Positions 23,429-32,659 of a stretch of 61,772 bases of DNA are shown here, one piece after another. The notes beneath the pieces were generated by a model. The model had not been told where the DNA came from and made no database searches. It saw only the letters and a program-made list of their open reading frames with translations. The DNA lies in the NCBI RefSeq assembly GCF_002101675.1, contig NZ_LQOY01000108.1, forward strand, positions 1 through 61,772, written 5' to 3'. Numbering within the stretch: the stretch's first letter is position 1; the number at the start of each line of letters is the position of its first letter. The DNA is from Mycobacterium gordonae. GTDB taxonomy: Bacteria; Actinomycetota; Actinomycetes; Mycobacteriales; Mycobacteriaceae. A program made the translations under genes and the position numbers.

Positions 23429-25078
23429 CTAGGTCGGTGGAGGCGTCGTCGGTGCATCGTTGCCGCCTGTTATCCGAAGTGCGATGAGCATGGTAATGAG
23501 CGGCGCCGTCGCCAACACGTCGGTTTGCCCGGCCGCCATGGCCGCGCGTACCCCGGCTTCGGATTCATCCTCCAGCCGCGGATGGCCGCCGCTTGCGTGC
23601 GCCCGCAGCGGGCTCACCCGCAGCGCGATTTCGGCCAGCTCGCGAAGCTCGGGCGTGTCGTCTTCCGACCACGCCGTCAGGCCCAGAATCCCTTCGCGCA
23701 CTTCGCCCGCGTACCCGTCCACAGTGATCTGACGGCCGGCCAGCGATGCGGCGACACCAAGGCCGCAGCCCACCACGGCCACCCGGCCGAGTTCGCGGCT
23801 CACGACGGCCGCGTGGCTGGCTGGGCCGCCCACTTCGGTGACGATGCCCTGCGCGGCCAGCATGCCCAGCACGTCTTCGGGCCGGGTGTGGTCACGGACC
23901 AGAATCACCGGCTCACCCCGGTCGGCGGCATCGAGCGCTTCATCCACGTCGGTGTACGCGGTGCCCGTCACCACACCGGGGCAGGCCGGCAGGCCTTTGG
24001 CCAGAAGTCTTGCGCTTAACCGGGTTTCGGGTTGCAGCGACGGCTGCAGCACGGCCTCGACGTCGCTGGGGGTGACCCGGCGCAGAGTTTCGACGTCGTC
24101 GATCAGCCCTTCGTGGCGCAATTGCAGTGCCAGGCGCGCCGCGGCTTGTGCGGACCGTTCAGCGGCGCGGGTCTGCAGCAGCCACAGTTTGCCGTCTTCG
24201 ACGGTGAATTCGATCTCCTGAACGTCGGAATTGAGTCGCTCCAGACTGCGGGCGGCGTCCATCAACTCATCGAATACCGCGGGTTGCTCGTCGCGCAGTG
24301 CGGTGATCGGTTCGACGTCGACCAGGCCGGACACCACGTCGTCGCCCTGACCGCCGGGCAACCACTCACCAAAAGGTTCGTTGGCTCCGGTGATCGGGTT
24401 GCGTGAGGACAGCACGCCGGCGCCGGATTTCGCCGCCTGGTTGCCGAACACCATCGCCTGCACCACGACGGCGGTGCCTTGGCGCTCGTCGCGGTTGTAG
24501 TGGTCGCGGTAGGCGAGCGCGCGCGGGGAGTTCCAGGAGGCGAACACCGCCTCGATGCCCGCCCGCAGCTGCGTCTGCGGATCGTCGGGCGGTTCGGAAT
24601 CGCCGGCCACAATGCGCCGGTACATGCTGGTGAACCGGCGGCGGGTGTCGCGGGCGAACTCGGCGGAGCCCTGCTCGGCCAGGGCCCGTTCGACGTCGTC
24701 GTTCATGCCCAAGTCCAGGATCGTGTCCATCATGCCGGGCATCGATTGCGTCGCCCCCGAGCGCACGCTGACCAGCAGCGGGTGTGGCCCCCGTCCAAAT
24801 GTGCGCGAGGTTTGTTCTTCCAGCCAGCTCATCCGGTCAAGCACATCGGACCAGATCGCGTCGATGGTGGGCCCGGGTTCGGTGAGATAACGCAGGCCGA
24901 CCTCGGTGGTGATGCAGAACGCGGGGGGAACCGGCAGGTTGTGCCGGCGCATGGTGTCGATGCCGTGGCCCTTGTTGCCGAGGATCTCGCGCGGGTGACG
25001 TGAACGGCCGTCCAGCACCACCACGGCGTTTTCCAGCCTGCCCGTGGGGGAGTGCCGGCCGTGCGCGACACCAGCCAA
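23429..25078 (-). CDS. ppdK: PPDK-like protein lacking the PEP/pyruvate domain
   Basis: 549 residues. The N-terminal ATP-grasp domain contains GNKGHGIDTMRR, VSVRSGATQSMPGMMDTILDLGMND and GVLSSRNPITG. The phosphohistidine swivel domain has the catalytic His in GGPASHAAVVSREL near residue 430. The C-terminal TIM barrel that binds PEP/pyruvate in full-length PPDK (about 870 aa) is absent. I recall Rv1127c being similarly short. It cannot complete the PPDK reaction alone; it may phosphorylate a different acceptor or need a partner. Confidence 0.9.
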   Translation of the reverse strand: MAGVAHGRHSPTGRLENAVVVLDGRSRHPREILGNKGHGIDTMRRHNLPVPPAFCITTEVGLRYLTEPGPTIDAIWSDVLDRMSWLEEQTSRTFGRGPHPLLVSVRSGATQSMPGMMDTILDLGMNDDVERALAEQGSAEFARDTRRRFTSMYRRIVAGDSEPPDDPQTQLRAGIEAVFASWNSPRALAYRDHYNRDERQGTAVVVQAMVFGNQAAKSGAGVLSSRNPITGANEPFGEWLPGGQGDDVVSGLVDVEPITALRDEQPAVFDELMDAARSLERLNSDVQEIEFTVEDGKLWLLQTRAAERSAQAAARLALQLRHEGLIDDVETLRRVTPSDVEAVLQPSLQPETRLSARLLAKGLPACPGVVTGTAYTDVDEALDAADRGEPVILVRDHTRPEDVLGMLAAQGIVTEVGGPASHAAVVSRELGRVAVVGCGLGVAASLAGRQITVDGYAGEVREGILGLTAWSEDDTPELRELAEIALRVSPLRAHASGGHPRLEDESEAGVRAAMAAGQTDVLATAPLITMLIALRITGGNDAPTTPPPT

Positions 25079-25178
25079 GATGCACCCCCTCGTCGTTGCC
25101 GGAACGCCCGCAATGGTCCCATATCGATGATCGGGCTCGGCTGTTCGCCGCTGTTGCTTACCCGTTAGTTTTGAACGT

Positions 25179-25688
25179 ATGACTCCCTATGACGTCGCGT
25201 TGCTGATTCTGCGATTGGTGCTGGGTCTGACCCTGGCCGCGCATGGCTTGAACAAATTCTTCGGCGGCGGGCGGATACCGGGCACCGCGCGCTGGTTCGA
25301 GAGCATCGGGATGAAGCCGGGCAAGTTCCACGCCACCGTCGCCGCAACGACCGAGACAGCGGCCGGGCTGGGTCTGGCGGCCGGTTTGCTGACGCCGATC
25401 CCGGCGGCGGGTTTCGTCTCGCTGATGCTGGTCGCGGCCTGGACCGTGCACCGGGCCAACGGCTTCTTCATCGTCAAGGAGGGCTGGGAGTACAACCTGG
25501 TGCTGGCGGTCACCGCCGTGGTGATCGCCACGCTGGGCGCCGGCAGGCTCAGCCTGGATCACCTGATCTTCGGCAAGAACTGGTTCGACGGCTGGCAGGG
25601 TCTGGCCATCTCGGTGGGCCTGGGCCTGGCCGGGGCGATCGGGCAGTTGCTGATCTTCTACCGGCCGCCGGCCAAGCAGGCCGGGTAG
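25179..25688 (+). CDS. DoxX-family membrane protein
   Basis: 169 residues with four membrane segments: ALLILRLVLGLTLAAHGLNK, ETAAGLGLAAGLLTPIPAAG, LVLAVTAVVIATLGAG and LAISVGLGLAGAIGQLLIF. RLVLGLTLAAHGLNKFFGG is the typical DoxX N-terminal signature. DoxX proteins in mycobacteria take part in membrane redox or thiol homeostasis. No ribosome site is visible before ATG 25179, so it may be leaderless. Confidence 0.88.
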   Translation: MTPYDVALLILRLVLGLTLAAHGLNKFFGGGRIPGTARWFESIGMKPGKFHATVAATTETAAGLGLAAGLLTPIPAAGFVSLMLVAAWTVHRANGFFIVKEGWEYNLVLAVTAVVIATLGAGRLSLDHLIFGKNWFDGWQGLAISVGLGLAGAIGQLLIFYRPPAKQAG

Positions 25689-25740
25689 CCGGCCGAGTCA
25701 GGCCGCCTCGGCGTTGCCGTCCTGGGCAGGCGGCTGAGGT

Positions 25741-25854
25741 GGGGGTGCGCCGGCCTGGGCCGAGCGCGCGCGTGTTGCCAGTGACACGCCGCGGTGGCTG
25801 GCATTGTGGGGTCGCTCGCGCGGCGTCGGGGGTGCGCCGGCCTGGGCCCAGCGC
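25741..25854. repeat. Direct repeat pair between convergent genes
   Basis: A 27-base unit beginning GGGGGTGCGCCGGCCTGGGC occurs at 25741-25767 and 25828-25854 with one mismatch. It lies in the 187-base gap between the doxX and amine oxidase stops. No gene is recognised in the gap. Confidence 0.6.
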
Positions 25855-25875
25855 CATCCCGCGGACCGGGGTCGG

Positions 25876-27228
25876 TTAGGTCTGCGCCGCAACCACTTCG
25901 GCCGCGGCGCGCTCGCCGGAGCGGATCGCGCCGTCGATCCAGCCGCACATGACCGCTGAGCTTTCGGTTCCCGCCCAGTGCACCCGGCCGCAGGGTGCGC
26001 GCAGGGCGCGGCCGTACTCGGTGAGGACGCCGGTTGGCGTGTGGCTGATCATGCCCCCGCCGGAATAGCGCTCGAGAGTCCAGTTCTGCTCGTGGTATTC
26101 CACTGGTGCACTGGCCTTTTGTCCGAACCTGCTGACGAGTTCACCGATGATGAGTGCTTTGCGTTCGGACTCGCCGAGGTCGGTCAGCCGACGGGCCGCC
26201 GGTCCCTCGGTGATCGCGCACATGATCCCCGGATTTCCGGTGTCGGTGCACGCGTCGATGGTGAGCGTCGCCGGCGTTCCGGGTGCGGCGGACTGGCCGG
26301 ACAGTCCGTCCGCGCGCCAGAACGGCTCGTCATATATGACGGATGTCTTGATGACGGCGCCGCTGGGCATGCGCTGATGGAGAAACGCCCGGTCCACCGG
26401 AAGCGCGGGTTCGTAGACGATCGAACTGGCGATGGCCATCGGGATCGCCACGATGGCCCGGTGTGCCCGCACGGCAAAGCCATCCGACTGCACGGTGACT
26501 CCGTCGACGTCCTGAATGATTGTCCGAACCGGCCGCGACAAGTGCAGCGCGTCGCCCAGCTGAGCCACCATCGGGCGATAGATGGCGCCCATTCCGCCGA
26601 CCGGCCTTGCGTCCTGCGCGCCGCCCTTGCCCGAGATGACGAACGTCGGGCCACCACCCGAGGACATCTGCAGCAACATCCACAACAACGACACTTCCGA
26701 TGCCGTCGAGGTGTAGGTGCCGCCCAATGCCATGTCCAGCATCTCGCGGGCCGGCTGGGACAACACGTTGCGCTCCAGCCAGTCGCCGACACTCATCCGG
26801 TCCCATTCGGCGGCCTCCTCCGCCTCCCAGGGCGCCTCGCGCGGGATCGTCTTGCACATCTGCTCGACGCTCATCAGGCCTATGCCCAGATTGGCGACGG
26901 CCCATGGGCTCATCGACCACGGCAGCTTTCCGCCGTAGCGGCGCTTCTTGCCGTCGACGATCATCATGGCGTCGCCGTCGTTGTGTTGCTTGTATTCCGG
27001 CACCCCGAACTCCTGCATCAGCGCGTAGATCCGGTCCTGCCCCGGTCCGATCCACGCACCGCCGCGGTCGATCCACACCCCGTCGTCGCGGGTCACAGTG
27101 AACGTGCGCCCGCCCACCCGCTCCCGGGCCTCCAGCAGAGCCACCGAGTGCCCGGCCTGCTTCAAGCGCAGTGCGGCCGTCAGCCCCGCGAAGCCCGCTC
27201 CGACGACGCAATAGTCGACATCCGCCAT
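25876..27228 (-). CDS. Flavin-containing monoamine oxidase-like protein
   Basis: 450 residues from ATG 27228, preceded by GAGGAG. The FAD Rossmann motif VVGAGFAGLTAALRL is at residues ~8-22. It is followed by EARERVGGRTFT and a C-terminal flavin motif VHWAGTESSAVMCGWIDGAIRSGERAA. This is the architecture of flavin monoamine oxidases (AofH in M. tuberculosis). It oxidises primary or polyamines to aldehydes with release of H2O2. It stands alone, with a 625-base upstream gap. Confidence 0.9.
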   Translation of the reverse strand: MADVDYCVVGAGFAGLTAALRLKQAGHSVALLEARERVGGRTFTVTRDDGVWIDRGGAWIGPGQDRIYALMQEFGVPEYKQHNDGDAMMIVDGKKRRYGGKLPWSMSPWAVANLGIGLMSVEQMCKTIPREAPWEAEEAAEWDRMSVGDWLERNVLSQPAREMLDMALGGTYTSTASEVSLLWMLLQMSSGGGPTFVISGKGGAQDARPVGGMGAIYRPMVAQLGDALHLSRPVRTIIQDVDGVTVQSDGFAVRAHRAIVAIPMAIASSIVYEPALPVDRAFLHQRMPSGAVIKTSVIYDEPFWRADGLSGQSAAPGTPATLTIDACTDTGNPGIMCAITEGPAARRLTDLGESERKALIIGELVSRFGQKASAPVEYHEQNWTLERYSGGGMISHTPTGVLTEYGRALRAPCGRVHWAGTESSAVMCGWIDGAIRSGERAAAEVVAAQT

Positions 27229-27487
27229 GTTCACTCCTCAGTGACCCGTCACCCCAGCAGCAAACTACACCGATCAACGCCGTGCCGATATGGGTTTCGG
27301 GAACAGTTGACGTCTGCGTAAGCGGGTTGTGTTGGTGCGGAGAAAGTTTGACTTGGCCGGGCCGGTTGATGCTTTCGTGTCGCTGATAGCCGGGCAATGC
27401 GGGGCCCGTCAGTCACGGTGAAAAATATTGGCGGCGGCTCGATTTGGGGCCTGGTGTAGTCACATTCGCCACTCCGGTCGCTGGGAC

Positions 27488-27573
27488 GGGGGGCTGTCTT
27501 TGCGCCCGCCTCGTAGCGACACGTGCCGCGAGCTCGCCGGTTGTCGCTCTGAGGCGGGCAAGCAGAGCCCCGC
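27488..27573. repeat. Large imperfect inverted repeat in a gene-free region
   Basis: GCCCGCCTCGTAGCGACA (27504-27521) pairs with TGTCGCTCTGAGGCGGGC (27542-27559) at 16 of 18 positions. Outer GGGGCT (27490-27495) and AGCCCC (27566-27571) extend the pairing. The 20-base loop contains the palindrome GCGAGCTCGC. The whole 27229-27853 interval holds no gene I can support. Confidence 0.6.
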
Positions 27574-27853
27574 CTGGATAACGGATGCCGGTTCTGTATG
27601 TGACTGACCTGCCGGGCCGAAGTGCTCAGCGGGAAATGCCTTGCAGGCGAACGCTTATCGTATATGCCGGGCGATATGTCCGGCGCGCACGCGTGCGAGG
27701 GCCGTCACCGATCCCGGCGTCGGCGAGCCCGGGGAACCGCGCTCATATTGGTCTGTTTCAGCGGGTTTCGCGCACAACGGATGCGCATCGGCTATCTGTT
27801 CAGCGGCGTCGAGGGCCGCCCGTCCGGCGAAACGACCAGCCGCCGGCGACCGC

Positions 27854-28075
27854 CTACGCCGGCCCGCCGTACTGCCACACCAGGCTGTGGCTGCCGGTCA
27901 TGGTCGGGTTGCACCACATCGTCTTGCCGTCGGCATCCTGGGTGGTGGCGTGCAGCACGGTGCAGGAATCACCCGGCGATGGTGCCTGCGCCTGCGCCGG
28001 ACCGCTGCCGACGACGAATGCGATTACCGGGGCGGTCGCCGCGGCCGCCCATCTCAGGTATCGAGGTCTCCACAT
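27854..28075 (-). CDS. Small secreted two-cysteine protein
   Basis: 73 residues. The signal peptide covers residues 1-30 (RWAAAATAPVIAFVVG, with cleavage after AQA). The mature part of about 43 residues has two Cys (DSCTVLHATT and MWCNPTMTG) that probably form a disulfide and ends SLVWQYGGPA. I recognise it only as a type of small exported mycobacterial protein. Longer opposite-strand frames over the region look like shadows. Confidence 0.7.
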   Translation of the reverse strand: MWRPRYLRWAAAATAPVIAFVVGSGPAQAQAPSPGDSCTVLHATTQDADGKTMWCNPTMTGSHSLVWQYGGPA

Positions 28076-28164
28076 GCGCGCACTCCCTTCGCCACCTGGA
28101 GCTCACGGTATCGGCCGCCGCAGCGGCTGACAAAGGATTCGGTGCGCCGGGCTGGGCAGACGGC

Positions 28165-28178
28165 TAGAACACGTTCTA
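28165..28178 (+). promoter_or_regulatory. KstR-type operator
   Basis: TAGAACACGTTCTA is a perfect inverted repeat that exactly fits the TnnAACnnGTTnnA motif of the cholesterol-regulon repressor KstR. It ends 12 bases before the ATG of the DUF3556 gene, where a bound repressor would block the promoter. Confidence 0.65.
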
Positions 28179-28190
28179 ATCTGTCAAATT

Positions 28191-29909
28191 ATGGGATTTC
28201 TCAAGCCCCAACTGCCCGAGGTCGACATCGCCGAATGGAGCAAGGGCACCCGTAGCGAGAAGATCCGCCCGATGGCCCGGCACTGGGCCGAGGTGGGCTT
28301 CGGCACCCCGGTGGTCATGCACCTGTTCTACGTCGTCAAGATCCTGCTCTACATCCTGGTGGCCTGGCTGATTGTGCTGAGCACCAAGGGTATTGACGGG
28401 TTCACCAACATCCGGGCGTGGTATGCCGAGCCGATCGTCTTCGAGAAGGTCGTGTTGTACACGATGCTCTTCGAGGTGGTGGGGCTGGGCTGCGGGTTCG
28501 GACCGCTCAACAACCGCTTCTTCCCGCCGATGGGCTCGATCCTGTATTGGCTGCGGTTCGGCACCATCCGGCTGCCACCCTGGCCCGACCGCGTCCCGCT
28601 GACCTTCGGCACCAAGCGCAAGCCGGTGGACGTCGCGCTCTATGCCCTGCTGCTCTTGCTGCTGGTGACGGCGTTGTTCACCGACGGCACCGGGCCGATA
28701 CCAGCGCTCGGCACGAAGGTCGGGGTGCTGCCGATGTGGGAGATCGTGGCGATCCTGCTGGTGCTCGGCGCCGCCGGGCTGCGCGACAAGGTGATCTTCC
28801 TCGCCGCCCGTGGTGAGGTCTACGGGTCGCTCACCGTGACGTTCCTGTTCGGCGGGGTGGACATGATCGTCGCGGCCAAGCTGGTGTTCCTGGTGATCTG
28901 GATGGGCGCGGCGACGTCCAAACTCAACAAGCACTTCCCTTTCGTCATCTCGACGATGATGTCGAACAACCCGCTGTTCCGGCCGCGGTTCATCAAGCGG
29001 ATGTTCTTCGAGAAGTTCCCCGACGACCTACGGCCTGGCCTGCTGTCCCGGCTGTTCGCTCACGTCAGCACGTTCATCGAGATGTTCGTGCCGTTGGCGC
29101 TGTTCTTCTCACACGGCGGGTGGCCGACCACGGTCGCCGCGATCGTGATGGTGTGTTTCCACCTGGGCATCCTCACCGCGATCCCGATGGGTGTGCCGCT
29201 GGAGTGGAACGTCTTCATGATCTTCGGCGTCTTCTCGCTGTTCGTCGGCCATGCCCAGTTGGGCATCAGTGACGTCAAACACCTTGCCCCGGTGGCCATT
29301 CTGTTCACCGTGCTGGTGGGCACGGTGATCCTGGGTAACATGTTTCCGCGCAAGATCTCGTTCCTACCGGGCATGCGCTACTACGCCGGCAACTGGGACA
29401 CCACCCTGTGGTGCATGAAGCCGTCGGCGAACGAGAAGATCGCCCGGGGCATCGTCGCGATCGCCAGCATGCCGCAGGCCCAGCTGGAGCGGTTCTACGG
29501 CAAGGACCGCGCGCAGATCCCGATGTACCTCGGATATGCGTTCCGCGCCATGAATACTCACGGCCGTGCCCTGTTCACATTGGCGCACCGCGCGATGGCC
29601 GGACAGAACGAGGACGACTACGTCATCACCGACGGAGAACGGATCTGCAGTACGGCCATCGGCTGGAATTTCGGGGACGGTCACATGCACAACGAGCAGC
29701 TGATCGCCGCGATGCAACGGCGATGCCGGTTCGAACCGGGCGAGGTGCGCGTCGTCCTGCTGGATGCGCAACCGATCCACCGGCAGATCCAGCGCTACCG
29801 GTTGGTCGACGCCGCGACCGGTGAATTCGAACACGGCTACGTGCGGGTGGCCGACATGGTGACCCGCCAGCCCTGGGCCGACGACATCCCGGTCGTGGTG
29901 GAGGACTGA
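28191..29909 (+). CDS. DUF3556 multi-pass membrane protein (Rv1132-like)
   Basis: 572 residues. About eight membrane helices lie between residues 45 and 390, for example VMHLFYVVKILLYILVAWLIVL and VDVALYALLLLLLVTALF. A soluble C-terminal domain of about 170 residues contains WCMKPSANEKI and GWNFGDGHMHNEQL. It matches the size of Rv1132 (576 aa) and sits just upstream of metE, as in M. tuberculosis. The function is unknown. The KstR-type box at its promoter predicts induction on sterols. Confidence 0.88.
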   Translation: MGFLKPQLPEVDIAEWSKGTRSEKIRPMARHWAEVGFGTPVVMHLFYVVKILLYILVAWLIVLSTKGIDGFTNIRAWYAEPIVFEKVVLYTMLFEVVGLGCGFGPLNNRFFPPMGSILYWLRFGTIRLPPWPDRVPLTFGTKRKPVDVALYALLLLLLVTALFTDGTGPIPALGTKVGVLPMWEIVAILLVLGAAGLRDKVIFLAARGEVYGSLTVTFLFGGVDMIVAAKLVFLVIWMGAATSKLNKHFPFVISTMMSNNPLFRPRFIKRMFFEKFPDDLRPGLLSRLFAHVSTFIEMFVPLALFFSHGGWPTTVAAIVMVCFHLGILTAIPMGVPLEWNVFMIFGVFSLFVGHAQLGISDVKHLAPVAILFTVLVGTVILGNMFPRKISFLPGMRYYAGNWDTTLWCMKPSANEKIARGIVAIASMPQAQLERFYGKDRAQIPMYLGYAFRAMNTHGRALFTLAHRAMAGQNEDDYVITDGERICSTAIGWNFGDGHMHNEQLIAAMQRRCRFEPGEVRVVLLDAQPIHRQIQRYRLVDAATGEFEHGYVRVADMVTRQPWADDIPVVVED

Positions 29910-29914
29910 GGCTG

Positions 29915-29974
29915 GCGAGCAGACGCAAAGGCCCCTCATTTCGGCACGAAATGGGCGCCTTTGCGTCTGCTCGC
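29915..29974. terminator. GCGAGCAGACGC-family palindrome (copy 1)
   Basis: GCGAGCAGACGCAAAGGC at the left pairs with GCCTTTGCGTCTGCTCGC at the right (ending 29974). An inner TTTCGgcaCGAAA closes the hairpin. It separates the DUF3556 gene from the convergent metE. Related copies lie at 35531-35593 and 47783-47843. Confidence 0.75.
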
Positions 29975-29975
29975 G

Positions 29976-32255
29976 CTACTCGGCCCGCACTTCCTGAGCG
30001 GCGGCGACCATGTTGCGCAACGACGCCGTCACCTCGTCGACGTTACGGGTCTTCAGGCCGCAGTCCGGATTGACCCAAAGTCGCTCAGCAGGAACGGCTT
30101 TCAGGGCGGCCCGCAACGACGCGGCCATCTCGTCGGTGCTGGGCACCCGGGGCGAGTGGATGTCGTAGACGCCCGGGCCCACGCTGTTGGAGAAGCCGAT
30201 CGCGTTCAGGTCATCCAGCACCTCCATGTGCGAGCGCGCCGCTTCGATGGACGTGACATCGGCGTCCAGGTCCGCGATCGCGCCGATCACCTCCCCGAAC
30301 TCCGAATAGCACAGGTGGGTGTGGATCTGGGTCGAGTCGGCGACACCGGAGGTGGCCAGCCGGAAAGAGCCTACGGCCCAACGCAAGTAGTCCTCCTGAT
30401 CGGCCCGGCGCAGCGGCAGCAACTCCCGCAGGGCCGGCTCGTCGACCTGGATCACCGCGATCCCGGCGGACTGCAGATCCACCGTCTCGTCCCGGATCGC
30501 CAGCGCCACCTGGTTGGCAGTGTCGGCCAGCGGCTGGTCGTCGCGGACGAACGACCAGGCCAGAATGGTGACCGGCCCGGTCAGCATGCCCTTCACCGGC
30601 TTGTAGGTGAGCGACTGCGCGTAGCTGATCCAGTCGACCGTCATCGGGTGGGTGCGAACCACGTCGCCGAACAGGATCGGGGGACGCACACAGCGGCTGC
30701 CGTAGGACTGCACCCAGCCGTTGTGGGTGGCGAAGAATCCCTGTAGTTGCTCGGCGAAGTACTGCACCATGTCGTTGCGTTCGGGTTCACCGTGCACCAG
30801 CACGTCGATCCCCAGCTGCTCCTGCAGCGCGATGACGTCCGCGATCTCCTGCTTCATCCGCCGCTCATATTCGGCCTGGTCGATCCCGCCGTTGCGCAGC
30901 GCCGCCCGGGCGATGCGGATCGCGGAGGTCTGCGGGTAGGAGCCGATCGTCGTGGTGGGCAGTGCCGGCAACTCGAGGCGCGCCTCCTGGCTGGCGCGAC
31001 GCCGGGCGGGATCGCCGCGCTGAACGCCGGCCGCGACAATCGATTGGATGCGCGCCCGGACCTGGTCGTTGTGCAGCCGTGGGTCTTTCTTGCGTGAGGC
31101 CACCGCGGCGTTGGACGCCTCGATCTCGTCCGCGACCGCGTCGCGTCCCTCGCGCAGCGCGCGGGCCAGCACGACAACTTCGCGCACCTTCTCGGCCCCG
31201 AACGCCAGCCAACTGCGCAGGTTGTCGTCCAGATCGGTCTCGGGCTCCAGCGAGTACGGCACGTGCAGGGTGGAGCACGACGTCGAAACAGCGACTGTCC
31301 CTGCCGGTCCCAGCAGGGTGGCCAGCTTGCTCAGCGCCGCCTGCAGATCGGTGCGCCAGATATTGCGGCCGTCGACGATGCCGGCCACCAGCGTCTTGCC
31401 GGCCAGCTCCGGAACCGCCGCCACCGCGGTGTCGGGGCCGTAGACCAGGTCGACGCCGATCGCCTCGACCGGCGTGCGGGCCAGCCCCGCGAGCGCTGCG
31501 CCCGGGTCACCGAAGTAGGTGGCGACGTGAATGGCCGGGCGGTTGGCCACCGCACCGAGCGTGTTGTAGACGGCTTCGGCGAGCGCGGGCGCGTCGGGGG
31601 AGATGTCGGTGACCAGCGCCGGCTCGTCGAATTGCACCCACTGCGCCCCGCCGTCGGCGAGCAGAGACAACAACTCCGAATAGATGGGCATCAATTCCTG
31701 CAGCCGCTCGATCGGTGGGCCGGCCCCGTCCACCGCCTTGCTGAGCAGCAGGAAGGTAACCGGCCCGATGATCACCGGGCGCGCCGAAATACCTTGTTGC
31801 TGAGCCTCTTTCAGCTCCGAGAGCACCTTGTCCGGATGCAGCGAGAATCGGGTCGAGGGCCCGATCTCAGGAACGAGGTAGTGATAGTTGGTGTCGAACC
31901 ACTTCGTCATCTCCAGCGGGGCGACGTCGTCGTTGCCTCGCGCGGCGGCGAAGTATCGGTCCAGTTCGTCGGAGATCGCGCCCACCCGCGCGGGCAGCGC
32001 GCCGAGCAGCGCCGAGGTGTCCAGCATCTGGTCGTAGTAGGAGAACGTGTTGATGGGCACCGAGTCCAACCCGGCGGCGGCCAGTCCTGACCAGGTGTCG
32101 TGGCGCAGGCCGGCGGCGACGGACTCCAGGTCTGATCGGCTGGTGCGGCCGGCCCAATATCCCTCGGTTGCCCGCTTGAGTTCACGGCGCGGGCCGATTC
32201 GGGGGGAACCGGTGATGGTGGCGGTAAAAGGTTGACGGCTGACGAACTGGGTCAC
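29976..32255 (-). CDS. metE: Cobalamin-independent methionine synthase
   Basis: Transfers the methyl group of 5-methyltetrahydropteroyl-tri-glutamate to homocysteine in the last step of methionine synthesis. GTG 32255 gives 759 residues, the exact length I recall for Rv1133c. The C-terminal zinc ligands are visible in IHTHLCYSEF (His, Cys) and NPDCGLKTR (Cys), with Glu in the SIEAARS region. The N- and C-terminal halves are the usual tandem barrels. A cobalamin riboswitch lies just upstream, so B12 should switch the gene off in favour of the B12-dependent MetH. Confidence 0.97.
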   Translation of the reverse strand: MTQFVSRQPFTATITGSPRIGPRRELKRATEGYWAGRTSRSDLESVAAGLRHDTWSGLAAAGLDSVPINTFSYYDQMLDTSALLGALPARVGAISDELDRYFAAARGNDDVAPLEMTKWFDTNYHYLVPEIGPSTRFSLHPDKVLSELKEAQQQGISARPVIIGPVTFLLLSKAVDGAGPPIERLQELMPIYSELLSLLADGGAQWVQFDEPALVTDISPDAPALAEAVYNTLGAVANRPAIHVATYFGDPGAALAGLARTPVEAIGVDLVYGPDTAVAAVPELAGKTLVAGIVDGRNIWRTDLQAALSKLATLLGPAGTVAVSTSCSTLHVPYSLEPETDLDDNLRSWLAFGAEKVREVVVLARALREGRDAVADEIEASNAAVASRKKDPRLHNDQVRARIQSIVAAGVQRGDPARRRASQEARLELPALPTTTIGSYPQTSAIRIARAALRNGGIDQAEYERRMKQEIADVIALQEQLGIDVLVHGEPERNDMVQYFAEQLQGFFATHNGWVQSYGSRCVRPPILFGDVVRTHPMTVDWISYAQSLTYKPVKGMLTGPVTILAWSFVRDDQPLADTANQVALAIRDETVDLQSAGIAVIQVDEPALRELLPLRRADQEDYLRWAVGSFRLATSGVADSTQIHTHLCYSEFGEVIGAIADLDADVTSIEAARSHMEVLDDLNAIGFSNSVGPGVYDIHSPRVPSTDEMAASLRAALKAVPAERLWVNPDCGLKTRNVDEVTASLRNMVAAAQEVRAE

Positions 32256-32383
32256 GAGCGGTCCTTCATTTGACGGTATGGTCACCGCCCGCGGACGCGC
32301 AGCCGATCAGCCGGGCGGTGCGCTAGAGCCCGCGTACCACCACGACTGGCTGGCCAAACGCCCTTTCCACGAGGCGATGTGCC

Positions 32384-32640
32384 GCCGGGCGCGGCGCGCC
32401 CGGCACAGCTGGCAGGTCTTCGGACTCACAGGCGCGCACCAATGGATGCACCTACTGGCCGTCGCTTCCCAGCCCCAGAGTTCGAGACCAGTGCTTGAAA
32501 TTTCGATGACGGCGGTCGTTCCTGCATACCGCTGCGGGACAGTCCCGGATTCTCACCGGGTTCCCTCTCGCGAGGCGGGTGTGCCTCGCTCGATGCCGGC
32601 GCCGCGGGGGCGTCGGCAGACCAGTTGCGAGGCTAAGGCT
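32384..32640 (-). ncRNA. Cobalamin (B12) riboswitch upstream of metE
   Basis: Read on the minus strand, the element has the two cobalamin-riboswitch hallmarks: GGTGAGAATCCGGGACTGTC with CCGCAGCGGTA (around 32527-32560), and the B12 box AGTCCGAAGACCTGCC (32411-32426). A 9-bp hairpin GCCGGGCGC/GCGCCCGGC (32384-32404) directly follows the box and may be part of the expression platform. Boundaries are approximate. The gap to the metE start is about 130 bases. Confidence 0.92.
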
Positions 32641-32659
32641 ACCCTGCTGGGCGCGTCGC

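Noticed and set aside
27585..28255. Overlapping plus-strand frames across the small secreted protein
   Set aside because: They have no recognisable motif, while the minus strand encodes a clear signal peptide and cysteine pair at 27854-28075.
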